Shown: positions 34,368 to 43,003, numbered from the stretch's first letter. The stretch: DNA of 43,699 bases from Prevotella sp. (GCA_022732315.1 JAIJUV010000004.1:1-43699); one strand, 5' to 3'. Numbers and translations: made by a program. The notes: generated by a model not told the origin, from the letters alone.

Positions 34368-35327
34368 CTATTTTTGGGGCTGGGAATGATACTGAATCAG
34401 TCCCGGCATAGGTGCCTGCATTACCTTCTTGATGGTGAGATGATGCTCATCGCACATCACATTCCTCAATGGCGACTCGAAGTAATGGGCGATGCTTCCC
34501 ACAAAGCCCACGGCTGGCACATCTTCGCCCAAAGACAAATCCCATGCCTTTACCCCAGACTCCAACTGAGAGATGTCTTCGGCGCTCGCCTTCACATATT
34601 CGATATAAGGAAGGAGATTCTTTTCGTAGAAATCGTTGAAGTTGCCAAGCACCACCCGATAGAGCGCCATCGCCTCGTTCAGTTCGTCGGTACCATTCTC
34701 ATGCTTCTCTCCCTCGGCTATCTGCTGCGAGATGAAAGGACAGAGGGAAGCCAGGAAACGGTTGGCAAGCGGTTCGCGATACACCTTATTAATAATAGTA
34801 GGATAATCCAATCCCGACCACTCCAGGAACTTCTTCTTCATCGTAGTAGATAAGGTGCCCTTGAAAATACCGTTCAAAAACAGCTTGCCCAGTACGGCAC
34901 CACTACCCTCGTCGCCCAGGATGTAGCCCAACGGTGGCGTGTTCATCACCATGCGATGACCATCATAGAGACAACTGTTGGCACCCGTGCCCAGGATACA
35001 GGCGATGCCAGGCTTGTTGCCGAAGAGCGATCTTGCCGCTCCTATCATATCCCCTTCAGCCTCCACCTTGGCTCCAGGAAAGGCCTGCTGCAGGAGTGAG
35101 GCCATCCGGGGCTTCATCGCCTCGGTCACACCGCTGCCATAGAAATATACTTCCTGTGGTGATTCCGGCAAGATGAGTTCCGACTTTAGAATCTGGAGAA
35201 CCTCGTCATCCTGCATATGAATAGGATTGATGCCCTGCGTCTTGCAAGTCATCACTACATTGCCCTGCCCGTCGGTCAACGACCAATCGGTCTTGGTGCT
35301 GCCACTGTCTGCTATGAGTATGTTCAT
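34368..35327 (-). CDS. BadF/BadG-type (GlcNAc kinase-like) sugar kinase
   Basis: A 319-residue cytoplasmic ATPase of the ASKHA fold, BadF/BadG/BcrA/BcrD family, which includes N-acetylglucosamine kinases. Phosphate-1 motif DSGSTKTDWSL (7-17), phosphate-2 motif ILGTGANSC, the LGDEGSGA block and the C-terminal adenosine motif GFVGSIAHYF are all present. It has its own promoter and terminator, so it is not part of the adjacent SusC operon. The sugar substrate is not determined by sequence; GlcNAc or a related hexosamine is the usual annotation. Confidence 0.82.
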   Translation of the reverse strand: MNILIADSGSTKTDWSLTDGQGNVVMTCKTQGINPIHMQDDEVLQILKSELILPESPQEVYFYGSGVTEAMKPRMASLLQQAFPGAKVEAEGDMIGAARSLFGNKPGIACILGTGANSCLYDGHRMVMNTPPLGYILGDEGSGAVLGKLFLNGIFKGTLSTTMKKKFLEWSGLDYPTIINKVYREPLANRFLASLCPFISQQIAEGEKHENGTDELNEAMALYRVVLGNFNDFYEKNLLPYIEYVKASAEDISQLESGVKAWDLSLGEDVPAVGFVGSIAHYFESPLRNVMCDEHHLTIKKVMQAPMPGLIQYHSQPQK

Positions 35328-35351
35328 TGTTTTATCTTTTTAAATACACTG

Positions 35352-35383
35352 CAAAAGTACGGAATTTCGATGAAATAACGCAA
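35352..35383 (-). promoter_or_regulatory. Promoter of the sugar kinase gene
   Basis: Minus-strand -7 box TACTTTTG (35352-35359) with a TTG -33 box at 35381-35383, 21 bases apart, about 25 bases before the kinase ATG. Confidence 0.6.
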
Positions 35384-35441
35384 AGATATGGGTAAAAAGA
35401 TGCTTCATCTGGCTGATTATCTTAAAAAACGCATCTTATTC

Positions 35442-35472
35442 TTTGATTATTCACGAATTATTAATAACTTTG
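35442..35472 (+). promoter_or_regulatory. Promoter of the MscS-type channel gene
   Basis: -33 box TTTG at 35442-35445 and -7 box TAACTTTG at 35465-35472, 19 bases apart. Transcription would start near 35479, which rules out upstream TTG starts and supports the ATG at 35491. Confidence 0.7.
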
Positions 35473-35490
35473 CAGACAAATAGACTCAAT

Positions 35491-37851
35491 ATGAAAAAGA
35501 AACTATATATTCTCATCTTGCTGATGGTGGCTTTCGTGCTGCCAAGCAATGCTGTGCTCAAGGAAGCCAACCTGGATACAACGCTCTATATGCTGCGCAC
35601 CGAGTTGACCAACTACCACATCGACCTGGAAAAGCAGAACAAGGTGGCCAAGGCACAGCAGCAGCAAGTCATTGCCGAACTGATCAGCATCGTAAGACAA
35701 GCGGACCAGAACTCCATCATGCTCTATTCCCAGAGAAACGGATATGTGTTCGATATGACCTACGCCTGCCATGAAGCTACAGAACAGTTCAGAAAGTTCA
35801 AGTCGAAGGCAGTGCCGTTCAGGCAGATGATCAAGGAAACCAATATGGAAGTGGCACGATACGACTCCCTCATCAATTATCTCTACGGCATGAACAGCAT
35901 GTTCCTGAGCGACGAGGCACAGGTAAACCGCAACGTAGACCTGACCCTTGCCGTGAACATCCGCCGACAACTGGTAGAAAAACAGGAACAGTTGCAACTA
36001 TACGTGATGGCATACGACAGGACCGACAAGAAACTGAAGGCTCTCAACGATTATGCCAACAAGCGATACAGCGATATCCAGAACAGCATCTTCAACAATG
36101 GAGGCGACAACTATCTGCATATCCTATGCAATATCGGCATGAACTACAACGAAGCAAAGACCTCTGTAGCAGAGAAATACAAGCGGGCACCAGGCATGAT
36201 GTCGCAATGGGATGTACGCATCATCTTCATCCTCTTCGGCATCATTGCATTCTATGGTCTCATCTCCGTCTTCCTCAATCTCTTTGCCATCCGCATCGTG
36301 CTCACCCAACTGATGAAGCACGGCATGTTCCAGAACAGAAAGGAGAGTTTCATGGCGAAGCGCCCTTGCCTCATTATGGCGATGACAGTGGTGACCTTCG
36401 CTGCCATCCTGGGCATCGTACGCATGACGGTTACCCAGAACTTCGTGGTGATGGCAAGCCAGTTGCTGGTGGAGTTTGCATGGCTGATTGGCGTCATTCT
36501 GGTATCAATCCTGCTACGTGTGGATAATGACAAGATTAAGAACACCTTCCGCATCTATTCTCCACTGATGCTGATAGGCTTCATCGTCATCGTTTTCCGT
36601 ATCATCCTGATACCAAACGATTTGGTGAACTTCATCTTCCCTCCTATCCTTCTATTCTGCTCCCTGTGGCAGTGGAATGTGATAGCCAGGAAGCGCAATC
36701 AGGTGCTGCGTACCGACAAGACATACGCCTATATCTCGCTTGCCGTCTTTGCGGTAACTACCGTCAGTGCTTGGGTAGGTTTCACCCTGCTCGCCGTACA
36801 GATTATCATCTGGTGGACCATGCAGCTCACCTGCGTACTCACCATCACCTGCTGCAAGGGATGGCTCAGCGTATATGCCAAGCGCAGAAACCTGCGCAGC
36901 TTGGCTATCACCGAGAAATGGGGCTATCGCTTCGTATATAAGGTGTTGCTGCCTATCTCGGGCGTGCTCTCCTTCATCGTCTCCATCTATTGGGCAGCAG
37001 ATGTGTTCAACATGAGCGACACCACCTGGGAAATCTTCAACAAGAACTATATCCATACCACCAACTTCACGGCTTCGCTCTATAGCGTTTCGTGGGTGGC
37101 TTGCCTCTACTTCCTGTTTAACTACATCAATATCACCACGGTAGATTTGATGCGCCATCATTTCGAGAAGACTGATCCGACATCGGCAGCTTCCAAGATT
37201 GTGATGTTCAAGAATGTGTTGCAGGTCATCGTTTGGGGTATCTGGCTGATGATTGCCCTGAGCGTATTCGAGGTAGGAAAGTCATGGCTGCTCGCCATCT
37301 TCGCCGGTTTGTCAACCGGTCTGGGTTTTGCCTCCAAGGATATTCTCGAGAACATCTACTACGGCGTATCCCTGATGATGGGCCGTGTAAAGGTGGGTGA
37401 CTATATCATCTGCGACGGCACCCGTGGTAAGGTGAGCAGTATCAGCTACACCTCTACCATGCTGGAGGCTATCGACGGTTCAGTCATCGCCTTCCAGAAC
37501 TCGCAGCTGTTCTCCAAGAACTATAAGAACATGACCAAGAATCATGGTTACGAGCTGGATGCGCTGGAAGTAGGCGTGGCATACGGAAGTAACATCAAGG
37601 AGGTGAAGCAGATTCTCATCAAGGAACTGCAGAAGCTCGAGTGCATCAATAAGGAAAAGGGCGTAAAGGTATTGCTCAAGAGTTTCGACGACAGCTGCAT
37701 CACCCTCAAGATTGTGGTGTGGGTCAATGTGCTTACCCAAGCCATGGACGATGCCACCATCATGGAGTGCATCTACGATACACTGAACGAGCACAATATC
37801 GAGATTCCATTTCCACAGCGTGAGATTACAATTAAACAAGTTAATAATTAA
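35491..37851 (+). CDS. Large MscS-type mechanosensitive channel
   Basis: A 786-residue membrane protein. I use the ATG at 35491 (MKKKLYILILLM...), which begins a signal peptide; an upstream TTG at 35443 lies ahead of the predicted transcription start. A periplasmic helical region (about 25-240, Gln/Lys-rich, partly coiled coil) is followed by about 10-11 membrane helices (about 245-625), then the MscS pore and beta domain (about 605-700; GLSTGLGFASKDILENIYYG with the pore-helix pattern, GRVKVGDYIICDGTRGKV) and a C-terminal alpha/beta domain. It is larger than E. coli MscS and similar in layout to MscK/YnaI-like channels. Role: release of solutes under osmotic downshift. An inverted repeat follows at 37853-37918. 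Confidence 0.87.
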   Translation: MKKKLYILILLMVAFVLPSNAVLKEANLDTTLYMLRTELTNYHIDLEKQNKVAKAQQQQVIAELISIVRQADQNSIMLYSQRNGYVFDMTYACHEATEQFRKFKSKAVPFRQMIKETNMEVARYDSLINYLYGMNSMFLSDEAQVNRNVDLTLAVNIRRQLVEKQEQLQLYVMAYDRTDKKLKALNDYANKRYSDIQNSIFNNGGDNYLHILCNIGMNYNEAKTSVAEKYKRAPGMMSQWDVRIIFILFGIIAFYGLISVFLNLFAIRIVLTQLMKHGMFQNRKESFMAKRPCLIMAMTVVTFAAILGIVRMTVTQNFVVMASQLLVEFAWLIGVILVSILLRVDNDKIKNTFRIYSPLMLIGFIVIVFRIILIPNDLVNFIFPPILLFCSLWQWNVIARKRNQVLRTDKTYAYISLAVFAVTTVSAWVGFTLLAVQIIIWWTMQLTCVLTITCCKGWLSVYAKRRNLRSLAITEKWGYRFVYKVLLPISGVLSFIVSIYWAADVFNMSDTTWEIFNKNYIHTTNFTASLYSVSWVACLYFLFNYINITTVDLMRHHFEKTDPTSAASKIVMFKNVLQVIVWGIWLMIALSVFEVGKSWLLAIFAGLSTGLGFASKDILENIYYGVSLMMGRVKVGDYIICDGTRGKVSSISYTSTMLEAIDGSVIAFQNSQLFSKNYKNMTKNHGYELDALEVGVAYGSNIKEVKQILIKELQKLECINKEKGVKVLLKSFDDSCITLKIVVWVNVLTQAMDDATIMECIYDTLNEHNIEIPFPQREITIKQVNN

Positions 37852-37852
37852 C

Positions 37853-37918
37853 AGTTTATAGTTTATAGTTGATAGCGGGATAGCCCCCTATTAACTATAA
37901 ACTATCAACTATAAACTT
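37853..37918. repeat. Inverted AACTATA-type repeat between the channel gene and kdsA
   Basis: AGTTTATAGTTTATAGTTGA on the left is mirrored by TCAACTATAAACT on the right across a 15-base centre (CGGGATAGCCCCCTA). It can form a cruciform or weak bidirectional terminator. Composition matches the heptamer spacers at 4604-4640. Confidence 0.6.
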
Positions 37919-37926
37919 AAAAAAAT

Positions 37927-38676
37927 ATGGCAACATTTATAGCAGGACCATGCGTCATCGAGTCGATGGAGTTGTTGGATACAGTGGCTCAGGAACTCGT
38001 GCGCATCAACCATAAATTAGGGACAGACATCATATTCAAGGCTTCTTTCGACAAGGCCAACCGTACCAGCATCCACTCTTTCCGTGGTCCAGGCCTGGAA
38101 AAGGGACTCCAGATGCTCAGCGACATCAAGTCAAAATATGGTCTTCGCATCACTACTGATATTCATGAGAGTTATCAGGCTGAGGCTGCGGGCGAGGTAT
38201 GCGATATTCTCCAGATTCCAGCTTTCCTCTGCCGCCAGACCGACTTGCTCGTATCTGCCGCCAAGACAGGCAAGATTGTCAATATCAAGAAGGCACAGTT
38301 CCTGAGTGGAAGAGACATGAAGTATCCAGTGGAGAAAGCATTGGAAAGCGGAGCCAAGGAAGTTTGGCTCACCGAACGTGGCAATTGTTTCGGCTACAAC
38401 AACCTGGTGGTTGATTTCCGCAACATCCCTGACATGAAGGAGATTGTACCTAATGTAATTATGGACTGCACCCACAGCGTGCAGCGCCCTAGTGCCGGCG
38501 ACGGCAAGACCGTGGGCGACCGCAAGTTCGTACCAGCGATGGCATTGGCAGCCAAGGCATTCGGTGCTTCGGGTTACTTCTTCGAGGTACATCCTGACCC
38601 AGACCAGGGATTATCAGATGCAGCCAACATGCTGGAATTAGACAAATTAGAAACTCTTATCCAGGAACTTTTATAA
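37927..38676 (+). CDS. kdsA: 3-deoxy-8-phosphooctulonate synthase (KDO-8-P synthase)
   Basis: A 249-residue cytoplasmic TIM-barrel enzyme that joins phosphoenolpyruvate and arabinose-5-phosphate to KDO-8-phosphate for lipid A-core synthesis. Motifs: AGPCVIES (6-13), FKASFDKANRTS, TDIHE, QIPAFLCRQTDLL, ERGNCFGYNNLVVD, and DCTHSVQRPSAG near residues 180-190. It is shorter than the E. coli enzyme (284) mainly at the N-terminus. The C in ERGNCFGYNN together with the H in DIHE and CTH suggests a metal-type enzyme, to be confirmed by alignment. The next gene makes its substrate, arabinose-5-phosphate. Confidence 0.95.
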   Translation: MATFIAGPCVIESMELLDTVAQELVRINHKLGTDIIFKASFDKANRTSIHSFRGPGLEKGLQMLSDIKSKYGLRITTDIHESYQAEAAGEVCDILQIPAFLCRQTDLLVSAAKTGKIVNIKKAQFLSGRDMKYPVEKALESGAKEVWLTERGNCFGYNNLVVDFRNIPDMKEIVPNVIMDCTHSVQRPSAGDGKTVGDRKFVPAMALAAKAFGASGYFFEVHPDPDQGLSDAANMLELDKLETLIQELL

Positions 38677-38709
38677 GTGAAGAGGAAAAGTAAAGAACGA
38701 AGAATTCAA
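38676..38709 (+). repeat. GTGAAGA-type spacer after kdsA
   Basis: AGTGAAGAGGAAAAGTAAAG followed by AACGAAGAATTCAA, starting at the kdsA stop. Its relative lies on the minus strand at 5946-5975, also at a stop codon. Confidence 0.5.
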
Positions 38710-38720
38710 ATGTTATAGAA

Positions 38721-39701
38721 ATGACCGATAAGAATAATAAAATAGATGACAAGGTGGTACGTGGCTATGGCGAACAGGCCCTGAGAGATGAGGCGCAGGC
38801 CATCCTCGACCAGATACCTTATCTGGATGACAATTTTGAAAAGGCAGTGGATATGATGTACCATTGCCAAGGCAAGATTATCGTTACCGGTGTGGGCAAG
38901 AGTGGACATGTGGGTGCCAAGATTGCCGCTACCCTAGCCTCAACAGGTACGCCTGCTTTCTATATCAATCCGCTGGATGTATATCATGGCGACCTCGGTG
39001 TGATGACCGATAAGGATGTGGTGCTGGCACTGAGCAACAGCGGCCAGACCGATGAACTGCTCCGTTTCATCCCGATGGTGCTCCACATGAATGTACCGAT
39101 TATTTCGATTACGGGAAATCCAGATTCCCTGCTGGCGAAATATTCCAACCATCATATCACCGTAAAGGTGAAGAAGGAGGCTTGTCCGCTGAACCTCGCC
39201 CCTACCAGCAGTACCACTGCGGCTTTGGCGATGGGCGATGCCCTTGCAATAGCCCTGATGCAGGTACGCCACTTCAAGCCTCGCGACTTTGCCCAGTTCC
39301 ATCCGGGCGGCGAATTGGGTAAGCGACTCCTTACCACCGCAGAAGATGTGATGCGCAGCGACGATATGCCTATCATTCCTAAAGATATGCACCTGGGCGA
39401 GGCTATCATCCACGTGAGCAAGGGCAAACTGGGACTGGGAATTTCGCTTGATGAAGACCAGCGTGTCATCGGCTTGATTACCGATGGCGACATCCGTCGT
39501 GCCATGGAGAAATGGCAGGCTGAGTTCTTCAACAAGACCGTTAGCGACATCATGACCACCACCCCAAAGATGGTGACTCCGAAGACCAAGATTTCGGAGA
39601 TTCAGCGCATTATGCACAAATACAAGGTGCATACGGTGCTCGTAGTAGATAAGGATAATCATTTGAAAGGCATTGTAGATCACTATGCCTGCATGGTGTG
39701 A
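38721..39701 (+). CDS. kdsD: Arabinose-5-phosphate isomerase (KpsF/GutQ family)
   Basis: A 326-residue cytoplasmic enzyme converting ribulose-5-phosphate to arabinose-5-phosphate. A SIS domain spans about 40-175 (GKIIVTGVGKSGHVGAKIAA, LALSNSGQTDELL), followed by two CBS domains (about 210-270 and 275-326; DVMRSDDMPIIPKD, LGLITDGDIRRAMEK with VSDIMTTTPKMVTP). Adjacent to kdsA with 44 bases between, so the two KDO steps are co-expressed. The active-site His of this family (HPGGELG, near residue 195) is present. The CBS pair may regulate the enzyme by nucleotide or sugar-phosphate binding, as inferred for the family. Confidence 0.93.
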   Translation: MTDKNNKIDDKVVRGYGEQALRDEAQAILDQIPYLDDNFEKAVDMMYHCQGKIIVTGVGKSGHVGAKIAATLASTGTPAFYINPLDVYHGDLGVMTDKDVVLALSNSGQTDELLRFIPMVLHMNVPIISITGNPDSLLAKYSNHHITVKVKKEACPLNLAPTSSTTAALAMGDALAIALMQVRHFKPRDFAQFHPGGELGKRLLTTAEDVMRSDDMPIIPKDMHLGEAIIHVSKGKLGLGISLDEDQRVIGLITDGDIRRAMEKWQAEFFNKTVSDIMTTTPKMVTPKTKISEIQRIMHKYKVHTVLVVDKDNHLKGIVDHYACMV

Positions 39702-39758
39702 TTTTAATTTATAATTTATAATTAATAATTTATAGCAAATAGATTATTAGGAGTTGAC

Positions 39759-41030
39759 ATGAGACTCAGAGAGATAATAACAACGATAACACTGATGCTG
39801 GTCAGTTCGCTGTGCAGCGCACAGACCAGCGATTCATTAATAGTCAACCAGCTTCGTGGGAAAGGCATCAGTTTTTCCCACGATAACTCTGTTACGCTCC
39901 TGATGAGCGGACAGGAGAAGTTCGACGACATGTTTCAGGCGATTCGCCAAGCCAAGCACAGCGTTCACTTGGAATATTTCAACTTCCGCAACGACAGCAT
40001 CGCCTCCCTCCTCTTCGACCTTCTTGCCCAGAAGGTGAAGGAAGGCGTCAAGGTAAGGGCATTGTATGACGGATTCGGAAACTCATCCAACAACAAACCT
40101 TTGAGAAAACGACATCTCAAGGAAATCCGTGCCAACGGTATCGAGATTTATGAATACAAACCCCTGAAGTTTCCATGGGTGCATGCCGTTTTCAACCGTG
40201 ACCACCGGAAAATCGTAGTCATCGACGGTCAGATTGCCTATACAGGCGGCATGAACGTAGCCGACTATTATATAAAAGGTACGAAGGTGGTGGGCGAATG
40301 GCACGATATGCACTGCCGCATCGACGGAAGCGAGGTGAATACCCTGCAGAAAATATTCCTCAAGATGTGGAACAAGGTAAGCGGACAGCACATTGATGGT
40401 GAAGAATACTATCGCAAGGAGAAGAAGGACTATCTGGTAGAGAATCTCAAACCCGATACCACCGCCACGGCTTATCGCAAGACGGTGGGCATCATCAACC
40501 GAGAGCCACATATCTCGAAGGATATCATCCGCTATTTCTACGTGAACGCCATCAACGACGCACAGGATAGCATCAAAATCATCAGTCCCTACTTCACCCT
40601 GAGCCACAAGCTGAAGAAGGCACTGAAGAATGCAGCAAAAAGGGGCGTAAAGGTGGAGATCATGCTCTCTACCCGAAGCGATATTCCTTTGACACCAGAT
40701 TGCGGCTTTTACAATGCTCACAAGCTGATGAAGGCGGGATGCGATGTATGGATGTACACGCCGGGCTTCCACCACACCAAGATTATCATGGTAGATGGCA
40801 AGTTCTGCACCGTGGGAAGCGCCAACCTCAATGCCCGAAGTCTGAGATGGGATTACGAGGAGAATGCAGTGATTGTAGATTCATGCACCACCGACCAGCT
40901 GGACCAGCTCTTCAACAAAGAGAAGAAAGACAGTTTTCTGCTCAACGAGAAAAACTGGCGGGAGTGGCGCACGGGCTGGCAAAGATTCAAGGGCTGGTTT
41001 GCGGCAACATTCCTCACCCCATTCCTATAA
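39759..41030 (+). CDS. Exported phospholipase D-family protein (cardiolipin synthase-like)
   Basis: A 423-residue protein with a signal peptide (about 1-21, SLCSAQ) and two HKD half-sites: H149-R-K151-IVVI-D156 and H339-T-K341-IIMV-D346, each followed by the GGMN / GSANLN segment. The pair marks PLD-superfamily phosphatidyltransferases or phosphodiesterases. Cardiolipin synthase-type sequences usually have two N-terminal membrane helices; here only the signal peptide is seen, so it may be a periplasmic or lipid-associated transferase. It follows kdsD by 57 AT-rich bases (TTTATAATTTATAATTAA), typical of the simple spacers of this genome. The start is the ATG after a TTAGGAG-like purine stretch. 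Confidence 0.83.
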   Translation: MRLREIITTITLMLVSSLCSAQTSDSLIVNQLRGKGISFSHDNSVTLLMSGQEKFDDMFQAIRQAKHSVHLEYFNFRNDSIASLLFDLLAQKVKEGVKVRALYDGFGNSSNNKPLRKRHLKEIRANGIEIYEYKPLKFPWVHAVFNRDHRKIVVIDGQIAYTGGMNVADYYIKGTKVVGEWHDMHCRIDGSEVNTLQKIFLKMWNKVSGQHIDGEEYYRKEKKDYLVENLKPDTTATAYRKTVGIINREPHISKDIIRYFYVNAINDAQDSIKIISPYFTLSHKLKKALKNAAKRGVKVEIMLSTRSDIPLTPDCGFYNAHKLMKAGCDVWMYTPGFHHTKIIMVDGKFCTVGSANLNARSLRWDYEENAVIVDSCTTDQLDQLFNKEKKDSFLLNEKNWREWRTGWQRFKGWFAATFLTPFL

Positions 41031-41093
41031 TACGGCAGAATCTGAAGGGTTCCACACCCCATTACTGTAAATAATTAAAAAGAGAGACAAGAT

Positions 41094-41726
41094 ATGAATG
41101 AAGAAATGAAGAAGGCGATGGCAGGAAAGGCGATGCCTGAACTCGCCATTGTAGATAACAACACGCTGGCAGCACTAGGACTCAAGGGGTTGCTCGAAAG
41201 CGCCATCCCTATGGTAAGAATCCAAATCTTTGGTACATTCGGTGAATTTGAATCGAATGCACCCGATCGGTTCATGCACTATTTCGTGTCGATGCATGTG
41301 CTTCTTTCCCACCGCAATTTCTTCATCGAGAACCGCCATCGTCCTCATACCATCGTGCTCACCCCTTGCAATGACCTCAACTCCCAACTGCAGGGTTTTC
41401 ACTGCATCTGCACCAATGTTCCGGAGACACAGCTCATCAAGCAACTGATGAGCCTGCAGCGTTCGGGACATCCTCATGGAGAACATCTCCCAATGATGAA
41501 CTCAGCTGATTCTAAGGAGAAAGCCCTGTCGGATAGAGAAATCGAGGTGCTTTCGCTGGTGGCACAAGGCAAAATCAACAAAGAAATTGCCGATCAGCTC
41601 TGCATCGGACTCACCACAGTGATTACTCATCGCAAGAATATCCAGGAAAAATTAGGAATTAAAAGCGTTTCTTCACTCACTATCTATGCCGTGATGCATG
41701 GATATGTTGATATCAACAGGATATAA
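41094..41726 (+). CDS. LuxR-type regulator with degenerate receiver-like domain
   Basis: A 210-residue DNA-binding regulator. The N-terminal part (about 12-135) has a receiver-like beginning (ELAIVDNNTLAALGLKGLLES) but no Asp at the phospho-acceptor position; the segment HYFVSMHVLLSH occupies that place. A LuxR/GerE helix-turn-helix follows (about 145-210; LSDREIEVLSLVAQGKINKEIADQL in two parts, TTVITHRKNIQEKL). The C-terminal 65 residues are very similar to those of the convergent regulator at 41871-42827, including the tail YVDINRI / LVDISTV. Target genes are unknown. Control by phosphorylation is unlikely. Confidence 0.82.
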   Translation: MNEEMKKAMAGKAMPELAIVDNNTLAALGLKGLLESAIPMVRIQIFGTFGEFESNAPDRFMHYFVSMHVLLSHRNFFIENRHRPHTIVLTPCNDLNSQLQGFHCICTNVPETQLIKQLMSLQRSGHPHGEHLPMMNSADSKEKALSDREIEVLSLVAQGKINKEIADQLCIGLTTVITHRKNIQEKLGIKSVSSLTIYAVMHGYVDINRI

Positions 41727-41782
41727 AGGCATCTGAGTATCCCCCTAAATGGTGATAACCGGTTTTCAGATACCTACATATA

Positions 41783-41825
41783 ATGATAATGCCTTCCCCG
41801 CAAACAGCAGGGAAGGCATTATCAT
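41783..41825. terminator. Bidirectional terminator between convergent regulators
   Basis: A perfect 16-base-pair stem ATGATAATGCCTTCCC / GGGAAGGCATTATCAT with a short loop, flanked by T/A runs on both sides, so it can end transcription from both regulator genes. Confidence 0.9.
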
Positions 41826-41870
41826 TTTATAAAAAATAACATTTCAATGATGACTGTTCCTAAGGAAAAA

Positions 41871-42827
41871 CTAGAGTTTCACTGTAGAAATGTCAACCAG
41901 ATTGTTCACGATGGCATAAATTGTCAAGCCCGCAGGAGAATGAATCTGAAGCTTTCGGGCGATGTTTCTGCGGTGGGTAATCACCGTGTTGATGGAGATA
42001 TAAAGGTGATCGGCTATCTCCTTGTTGGTCATTCCCTGAACCAAAGCCACTATCACATCTTTCTCTCTATCGCTCAACTGTTCGTCGTTCATCGGAGTCT
42101 GATTAATCATGCTCGAAATCTTGGCACTCACATCATTCTGCTTCAGTTTCATTTCTGCATTTCTTACGGCAGGAATAAAGATTTCTTCCTCCACCTCAGA
42201 ATGATGCTTCAGCCATTCCTCATTATTGTAGATATCATAGAGGGTGGCACTCAGCTGGTTGTTATGCAGTCCATCCGAAGGCAGATACTTGATGATGATA
42301 CTCTTCAACTCCTTCAACTTTATGTCCACCTGAGCATGATGCTTCGAGAAGGTCTCGATATCGAAGTTCGCACTGGCATTACCATCTATAAGTGCCTGAA
42401 CATAAGGAAATACCATCTTTTCCTCATACTTCATGTGATTGGTGATGCTATGGGCATAGTCATCATAAAGCTTGAGGATAAGGCGTGCCAGATTATCCTT
42501 TTCATCCAGCGCTTCAACCAGTTCCTTACGGATAAACGGCAACTGGAAATCTATGTAATAGGCATGCGATGCCTTGAGATAATGCAATAGGGTCGGCAGC
42601 GACAGGCGGTCTGCATTGTCATACTCCTTGTAACCATTAATCGTCAAGTTTACCACGGACAGGAAAGTATAAGTATCCACCTTCTGCTCGTCGCAAACCT
42701 CACGCACAGTCTTGTCGCCAAAGCCCAGGTTGATGCCAAAGCTACCGAGGCTCTGCAAGATGTTGTAATTGTCTCTAATGATGCTGATCATCTTGTCGTC
42801 AGCTTCATACATCTTCTGATTTTTCAT
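41871..42827 (-). CDS. RIC/YtfE-like hemerythrin domain fused to LuxR-type HTH
   Basis: A 318-residue cytoplasmic regulator. Residues 25-65 resemble the ScdA_N domain (FGINLGFGDKTVREVCDEQ), but the usual Cys-Cys pair is replaced by Gly-Phe. Residues 75-225 form a four-helix hemerythrin-like domain with a complete RIC-type di-iron ligand set: H88, H131-x3-E135 (HMKYEEKMVFP), H163/H164 (SKHHAQVD) and H209-x3-E213 (HHSEVEEEIFIP). Spacing agrees with E. coli YtfE (H84, H129/E133, H160, H204/E208). Residues 250-318 are a LuxR/GerE helix-turn-helix (LSDREKDVIVALVQG, TVITHRRNIARKL). Inference: an iron centre senses NO, oxygen or peroxide and controls DNA binding. The divergent porin and its leader are likely targets. 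Confidence 0.85.
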   Translation of the reverse strand: MKNQKMYEADDKMISIIRDNYNILQSLGSFGINLGFGDKTVREVCDEQKVDTYTFLSVVNLTINGYKEYDNADRLSLPTLLHYLKASHAYYIDFQLPFIRKELVEALDEKDNLARLILKLYDDYAHSITNHMKYEEKMVFPYVQALIDGNASANFDIETFSKHHAQVDIKLKELKSIIIKYLPSDGLHNNQLSATLYDIYNNEEWLKHHSEVEEEIFIPAVRNAEMKLKQNDVSAKISSMINQTPMNDEQLSDREKDVIVALVQGMTNKEIADHLYISINTVITHRRNIARKLQIHSPAGLTIYAIVNNLVDISTVKL

Positions 42828-42893
42828 CTTCTTTTATTCTTAAATGAAAACATCCTTGTATCAAGAACATTCATAATGTTTCTATTTCGGCTG

Positions 42894-42924
42894 CAAATAT
42901 ACAAAAAAGTTTTGAAACTCGCAA
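42894..42924 (-). promoter_or_regulatory. Promoter of the RIC-LuxR gene
   Basis: Minus-strand -7 box TATATTTG (42894-42901) and -33 TTG (42922-42924), 20 bases apart. The -33 box is part of the left arm of the inverted repeat at 42921-42970. Confidence 0.65.
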
Positions 42925-42970
42925 TACCTAGAAATGGGGATGCCGCAGTTTACCGATTTTTAGGTATTGC
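42921..42970. promoter_or_regulatory. Perfect 10-bp inverted repeat spanning both -33 boxes
   Basis: GCAATACCTA (42921-42930) and TAGGTATTGC (42961-42970) are exact reverse complements separated by 30 bases. Each arm contains the -33 TTG of one of the two divergent promoters, so a protein bound here would affect both. Candidate operator for the RIC-LuxR protein. Confidence 0.65.
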
Positions 42971-42997
42971 AAGATATTTTAAAACTCCGTACCTTTG
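42967..42997 (+). promoter_or_regulatory. Promoter of the structured leader and porin gene
   Basis: -33 TTG at 42967-42969 and -7 box TACCTTTG at 42990-42997, 20 bases apart; transcription would start near 43004. Confidence 0.75.
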
Positions 42998-43003
42998 CAC
43001 CCG

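Noticed and set aside
35443..35490. TTG start for the MscS-type channel
   Set aside because: It lies upstream of the predicted transcription start, and the ATG at 35491 begins a normal signal peptide.
41740..41782. Operator half-site resembling the 42921-42970 region (ATCCCC-type string)
   Set aside because: Similarity is limited to a few bases and falls just after a stop codon; too weak to call.
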